Shown: piece after piece, positions 15,943 to 18,346 of the stretch
Layout of the letters: every line of letters begins with the position of its first letter
Position numbering within the stretch: position 1 is the first letter of the stretch
Source: Endomicrobium sp.
GTDB taxonomy: Bacteria > Elusimicrobiota > Endomicrobiia > Endomicrobiales > Endomicrobiaceae
Length of the DNA stretch: 18,346 bases
Direction of reading: 5' to 3'
NCBI GenBank assembly: GCA_031264895.1
Contig: JAISDI010000223.1
Location: 1 to 18,346, forward strand
The notes under the pieces: model-generated
Seen by the model: only the letters and a program-made list of their open reading frames with translations
Databases searched by the model: none
Told to the model about the DNA's origin: nothing
Position numbers and translations under genes: made by a program

Positions 15943-16165
15943 ACCTTTTCTCCCTTTTGTTTTTTATAAGCAATAAAAAACGCCCGTTCCAAAATGGAAC
16001 AAGCGTTTTTTTAACTTCGCTATTAGTAAAAAGATTTATATATGTTGGTATATTGGTCTTGTCTTGTCTTGTCTTGTCTTGTCTTGTCTTGTCTTGTCTT
16101 GTCTTGTCTTGTCTTGTCTTGTCTTGTCTTGTCTTGTCTTGTCTTGTCTTGTCGAATATTTTCAC
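15842..16165 (-). CDS. Possible translated leader ORF encoded by the pentanucleotide repeat
   Basis: From a GTG at 16165 this frame reads through the whole AAGAC repeat (a KTRQD pentapeptide repeated), through the terminator-like hairpin and over the autotransporter ATG. It stops 101 bases into the autotransporter gene in a different frame; in total it has 107 codons. AGAG six bases before the GTG is only a weak ribosome site. The peptide itself is unlikely to matter. If translated, the passage of ribosomes could control the hairpin. In the other two frames after the repeat, stops occur at 16036-16038 and 16023-16025, before the hairpin. Whether it is translated cannot be told from sequence. 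Confidence 0.3.
   Translation of the reverse strand: MKIFDKTRQDKTRQDKTRQDKTRQDKTRQDKTRQDKTNIPTYINLFTNSEVKKTLVPFWNGRFLLLIKNKREKRYEKMFFAVLVSFAFSFCRCGFSVFQYFRFCPNL
15950..15954 (-). promoter_or_regulatory. Shine-Dalgarno of the autotransporter
   Basis: GGGAG on the minus strand, seven bases before the ATG at 15942. It fixes the start codon and shows that the autotransporter has its own initiation site downstream of the leader hairpin. Confidence 0.75.
15963..15992 (-). promoter_or_regulatory. Possible proximal promoter of the autotransporter
   Basis: On the minus strand TTGGAA (15987-15992) and TATAAA (15963-15968) are 18 bp apart. The -35 lies within the hairpin. If active, it would bypass the leader repeat and hairpin. 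It is a poorer match than the promoter at 16201-16228. Confidence 0.3.
15975..16011 (-). terminator. Terminator-like hairpin (possible attenuator) in the autotransporter leader
   Basis: In minus-strand RNA AAAAAACGC-UU-GUUCCA pairs with UGGAAC-GG-GCGUUUUUU around a UUU loop. The UU/GG step makes two G-U pairs, so the 17-bp stem is unbroken and ends in a U-run. In plus-strand RNA the same step is a CC/AA mismatch, so the stem suits minus-strand transcripts best. It stands between the upstream promoter and the autotransporter ATG, with no gene ending nearby on either strand, and therefore fits an attenuator better than an ordinary gene-end terminator. Confidence 0.7.
16056..16153. repeat. Pentanucleotide tandem repeat, 19.6 copies of GTCTT (AAGAC)
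   Basis: There are nineteen perfect GTCTT units followed by a partial GTC, 98 bp without a single interruption. Such perfect tracts are prone to slipped-strand mispairing. A five-base unit shifts the frame with each gain or loss, and three units restore it. On the minus strand it lies in the leader between a promoter and the autotransporter start, 113 bp before the ATG. No frame through the repeat itself contains a stop. Confidence 0.97.
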
Positions 16166-16200
16166 ATAGCGCTCTTTTGTTTATTTTTTTACTGAAAGAA

Positions 16201-16228
16201 ATTATAGCATTTTTCTTTAAATTATCAA
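16201..16228 (-). promoter_or_regulatory. Sigma-70-type promoter of the autotransporter leader
   Basis: On the minus strand TTGATA (16223-16228) and a perfect TATAAT (16201-16206) are separated by 16 bp. Transcription would begin around 16194, about 30 bases before the leader GTG and 40 before the tandem repeat. The promoter is therefore upstream of the repeat and its spacing would not change with copy number. Confidence 0.65.
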
Positions 16229-16277
16229 CAGTTCTTCGGATTTACCACGACAAACGCATGAAAACCTATGTTTTTTT

Positions 16278-16390
16278 GTCATACCGACCTCGTAAAATAA
16301 GGATAGAGCGCTCACGTCTCGCGCCCGCCGCAAGACCTGCGCTCATTATGCGTCGCGCTGCTGCTTGGGTAAACTCCAATCGGTATCCAC
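16278..16390 (+). repeat. Long GTCAT-type element with GC-rich interior
   Basis: It begins GTCATACCGA (16278-16287) and ends TCGGTATCCAC (16380-16390), so the arms ATACCGA/TCGGTAT match in design the short palindromes ending in ATCCA. Here they enclose about 90 bp instead of nine. The interior is GC-rich for this genome and contains nested inverted repeats: GAGCGC (16306-16311) with GCGCTC (16339-16344), and GTCT (16316-16319) with AGAC (16333-16336). I know of no named element that fits. Confidence 0.5.
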
Positions 16391-16462
16391 GTTGCCGTTA
16401 AATCCGGATATTTCATTAGAACTTTCATTTAATAAAATTAATTTTTGATATGCCTTTTTTAG

Positions 16463-16468
16463 TATAAT
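16463..16468 (+). promoter_or_regulatory. Possible -10 box of the SWIM gene
   Basis: TATAAT lies 32 bases before the ATG. A TTGATA at 16445-16450 is only 12 bp away, too close to act as its -35, so recognition is uncertain. Confidence 0.4.
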
Positions 16469-16500
16469 TCATACAATAATTCAGCAATGGGGTAAATTTG

Positions 16501-18108
16501 ATGTCAAAAATACACAATTTAAGACAATCCGCTCAAAACGTTTGGGAAGCTCGTTATTTTGGAAATTACGGGGAATACAGCATCAAGCTCGTTCTGGATG
16601 AGCAGCTTGTTCTAAAAGAATATTCGTGTTCCTGCCCAAGTGACCGTTTGCCGTGCAAGCATATTTTCTTTATGCTTGATGAAATTAAAATAAAAAAAGA
16701 CTCTCTGGACAATGTGGCCGATAAAAACGCGAACCTCGTGTCCGCAATTTTACAAAATATTTCGTTTGACGAGCTGCGAAAGTTTATTATTGACGAAGCC
16801 AAATTCAGCGAAGAATTAACACGGTCTATCCTGTTGAATTTCTCAGATAAATTGCAAAGAAACTCCGGCGAAAATATTTATTCGGATATTTTGCGTAAAG
16901 ATTTTGCATCAATAGAAATATACGAAGACGAAGACCACTACCAAGACCAATATTACAGCGTAGACCTTGATATTGTAGAGCAATGGTTCGAAAAGGCCTC
17001 AGAATTTGCAAAACAAGAAAACTTTTTGGACGCCGAAGCGATTTGTAAAGCGGCCATAGAAGAATATGCGGCTTGGCTCAGCGTCATTGAAAGCGAAATA
17101 AAAGAATATATAGACTGTAATTTTCAGAAAGATTTTTTTGATTTGTTAAAAATAATGGCAAAAAACGGACGAATAGATAAAATGGCGCTTTACGATTATT
17201 GCCAAAACGAGATCAAAAAGAAAAAATACGAAGGGCTTGAAAGCTTTGACTATTTTAACGATTTAGCGGCGGAATTTGCCGCGGATATTGATCCTGCGGG
17301 ATTTATCGCTTTGCAAACAAATCTGCTTGAAAAAAACGGAAACGCGTCGTCGTATAAGGCAGAAAGAATTTTGCGGCGACTTATTGATTTTTACACAGCA
17401 ACTGACCAAAAAGACAAAGTTGAAAAACTGATTGACGAAAATTTGCAAATAGATGAATTTCGCAAACTCGCCGTTGAAAAACGCATTGCCGCCGCAAATT
17501 ACGGCGACGCAAAAGAAATGCTGAATGAAAAATTGAAAAACTGTTCCGAATGGAACTCAAAAGAATGGAAAAAGCTGCTTTTGGAAATAGCGCAAAAAGA
17601 AAATGATACGGCGTCTATACGCAAACTTACGCTTGAATTTCTTCAAAAAGAATTTAGCAAACAATATTTTGAAATATATAAATCAACTTTTTCAAATAAC
17701 AAATGGGAAACGGCGTTTGAAGATTTATATAAATATTACGCGGATGCTTCTAATACGTATATGATTTTCAAGTTCTATACCGCGGAAGTTTTACTATACG
17801 AAAATAAAATTGAATTACTTATAGAGTATTTTGACAAATGCCGTTCGCTTGAATTGATGGAAAAATATTACGGTCATATTGCTCAAAAATTCCCCGAAAA
17901 AACTTTGGAGTTATTTAAAAAAGCTATGGACTATTACGCAAAAAACAATCTCGGACGGGAATATTACGAATATATCGCTAAAATTTTAAAAATTATTCAA
18001 AAAATTTCCGGCGGCATACAGTTTGCGGATAATATAATATCCGAATATCGCATAACTTATAAAACCCGCAGAGCAATGATGGAAATTTTAACCCAAAAAT
18101 TCCATTAG
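16501..18108 (+). CDS. SWIM zinc-finger protein with helical repeat body
   Basis: This 535-residue protein has a SWIM zinc finger near its N-terminus: C43-x-C45-x6-C52-x-H54 within CSCPSDRLPCKH. SWIM fingers bind nucleic acid or proteins. The remaining 450 residues look all-helical, rich in Lys, Glu and Asn, with TPR-like helix pairs (e.g. FLDAEAICKAAIEEYAAWL), and no catalytic motif that I recognise. No membrane segment or signal is seen. I chose ATG 16501 over the TTG just before it because GGGG (16489-16492) is eight bases upstream. It is the only plus-strand gene here, divergent from the autotransporter. The last six codons and the stop lie within an 85-bp repeat whose inverted partner is at 262-346. 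The function is unknown; proteins of this type are often annotated simply as SWIM-domain proteins. Confidence 0.85.
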   Translation: MSKIHNLRQSAQNVWEARYFGNYGEYSIKLVLDEQLVLKEYSCSCPSDRLPCKHIFFMLDEIKIKKDSLDNVADKNANLVSAILQNISFDELRKFIIDEAKFSEELTRSILLNFSDKLQRNSGENIYSDILRKDFASIEIYEDEDHYQDQYYSVDLDIVEQWFEKASEFAKQENFLDAEAICKAAIEEYAAWLSVIESEIKEYIDCNFQKDFFDLLKIMAKNGRIDKMALYDYCQNEIKKKKYEGLESFDYFNDLAAEFAADIDPAGFIALQTNLLEKNGNASSYKAERILRRLIDFYTATDQKDKVEKLIDENLQIDEFRKLAVEKRIAAANYGDAKEMLNEKLKNCSEWNSKEWKKLLLEIAQKENDTASIRKLTLEFLQKEFSKQYFEIYKSTFSNNKWETAFEDLYKYYADASNTYMIFKFYTAEVLLYENKIELLIEYFDKCRSLELMEKYYGHIAQKFPEKTLELFKKAMDYYAKNNLGREYYEYIAKILKIIQKISGGIQFADNIISEYRITYKTRRAMMEILTQKFH

Positions 18109-18172
18109 AGCTTTCTAAAAACCATCTTTTTCCCTTTGTCGTCATCCCCGAGTGTCTTTGTCGGGGATCCAT
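18088..18172 (+). repeat. Right copy of the 85-bp inverted repeat
   Basis: Matches the reverse complement of 262-346 at 76 of 85 positions. It includes the last codons and stop of the SWIM gene, TTTCTAAAAACC, and the palindrome ATCCCCGA (18144-18151) - nine bases - TCGGGGAT (18161-18168). The same TTTCTAAAAACC word also occurs at 368-379. Confidence 0.75.
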
Positions 18173-18175
18173 TTT
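18144..18175 (+). terminator. Palindrome possibly acting as terminator of the SWIM gene
   Basis: An 8-bp perfect stem 35 bp after the stop codon is followed by CCATTTT. The T-run is short and displaced, so termination activity is only possible. Confidence 0.35.
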
Positions 18176-18217
18176 CGTCGTAAAACAAAAACTTCTTTAA
18201 TAAAAGTCATAACCACC

Positions 18218-18278
18218 GGCCGTGCCAGTGGCTTGCACTGCCCCTCCAGGGCATTTCATAGGCACGGGCCTAAAGGCC
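18218..18278. repeat. Multi-stem GC-rich inverted-repeat structure
   Basis: An outer stem CCGTGCC (18220-18226) / GGCACGG (18261-18267) encloses two hairpins, CAGTG/CACTG (18226-18230 with 18236-18240) and GCCC/GGGC (18240-18243 with 18249-18252). It is followed by GGCC-TAAA-GGCC (18267-18278). The stems share boundary bases, so not all can form fully at once. It is much richer in G and C than its surroundings. It could be a transposon end of the IS200/IS605 type, a REP-like element or a structured RNA; no adjacent transposase is within the window. Confidence 0.45.
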
Positions 18279-18346
18279 TTCTGAATACGTCAACGCGCAC
18301 ACTCGCCCTGCCGTTATTAAAATAACTACTTTACCTCGTTCTAGTT

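Noticed and set aside
16056..16153. CRISPR or minisatellite array
   Set aside because: Uninterrupted 5-bp units with no spacers; this is a simple sequence repeat.
15842..16165. Leader ORF as an in-frame N-terminal extension of the autotransporter after slippage
   Set aside because: In the autotransporter's frame there are stops after the repeat (16036-16038) and again just before the ATG, so no copy number can give a fusion.
15957..16169. Plus-strand open frame through the GTCTT repeat (a repeated LVLSC pentapeptide)
   Set aside because: It is open only because the repeat has no stop in this frame; no plus-strand ribosome site is seen. The minus-strand leader has a promoter and points at a gene.

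Overview
This window looks like an AT-rich chromosome segment from a diderm (LPS-bearing, Gram-negative-type) bacterium. An inner-core LPS gene cluster, a SecDF-YajC operon with tgt and a large autotransporter all support an outer membrane. The gene mix, protein style and abundant short palindromic intergenic repeats would suit an Elusimicrobiota/Endomicrobium-like genome, but that placement is an impression, not something shown by a marker gene. No rRNA, tRNA, CRISPR array or transposase gene is visible.

Layout. Positions 1-462 hold no credible gene, but are dense in short palindromic repeats. 463-5253 (minus strand) is a tightly packed four-gene LPS-core operon: waaA, then a fused DUF374 acyltransferase-like/heptosyltransferase gene, then two more family 9 glycosyltransferases. 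5315-6487 (minus) is a full-length, apparently orphan type I restriction specificity subunit. 6627-12472 (minus) is a seven-gene operon: HD-domain protein A, tgt, yajC, HD-domain protein B, secD, secF and a small protein resembling a methionine-synthase activation domain. 12473-12834 is another repeat-rich gap. 12835-15942 (minus) encodes a 1035-residue autotransporter. 16498-18108 (plus) encodes a SWIM zinc-finger protein, followed by palindromic and multi-stem DNA to the end.

The most striking structure is the autotransporter's leader. Reading along the minus strand there is a near-consensus sigma-70 promoter, a GTG-started leader frame, about 19.6 copies of a 5-bp repeat (AAGAC), a terminator-like hairpin with a T-run, and then the Shine-Dalgarno and ATG of the autotransporter. 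A pentanucleotide changes reading frame when it slips. At the present copy number the leader frame runs through the hairpin; in the other two frames it stops 10-23 nt before it. This suggests phase-variable attenuation, in which leader translation decides whether transcription passes the terminator. It differs from the usual repeat-in-coding-sequence or repeat-in-promoter-spacer switches.

Other points worth a second look are the acyltransferase-heptosyltransferase fusion, paralogous HD proteins flanking tgt-yajC in the Sec operon, a family of palindromes with compensating arms and constant 9-nt loops, and an 85-bp inverted repeat near both window ends that includes the 3' end of the SWIM gene.
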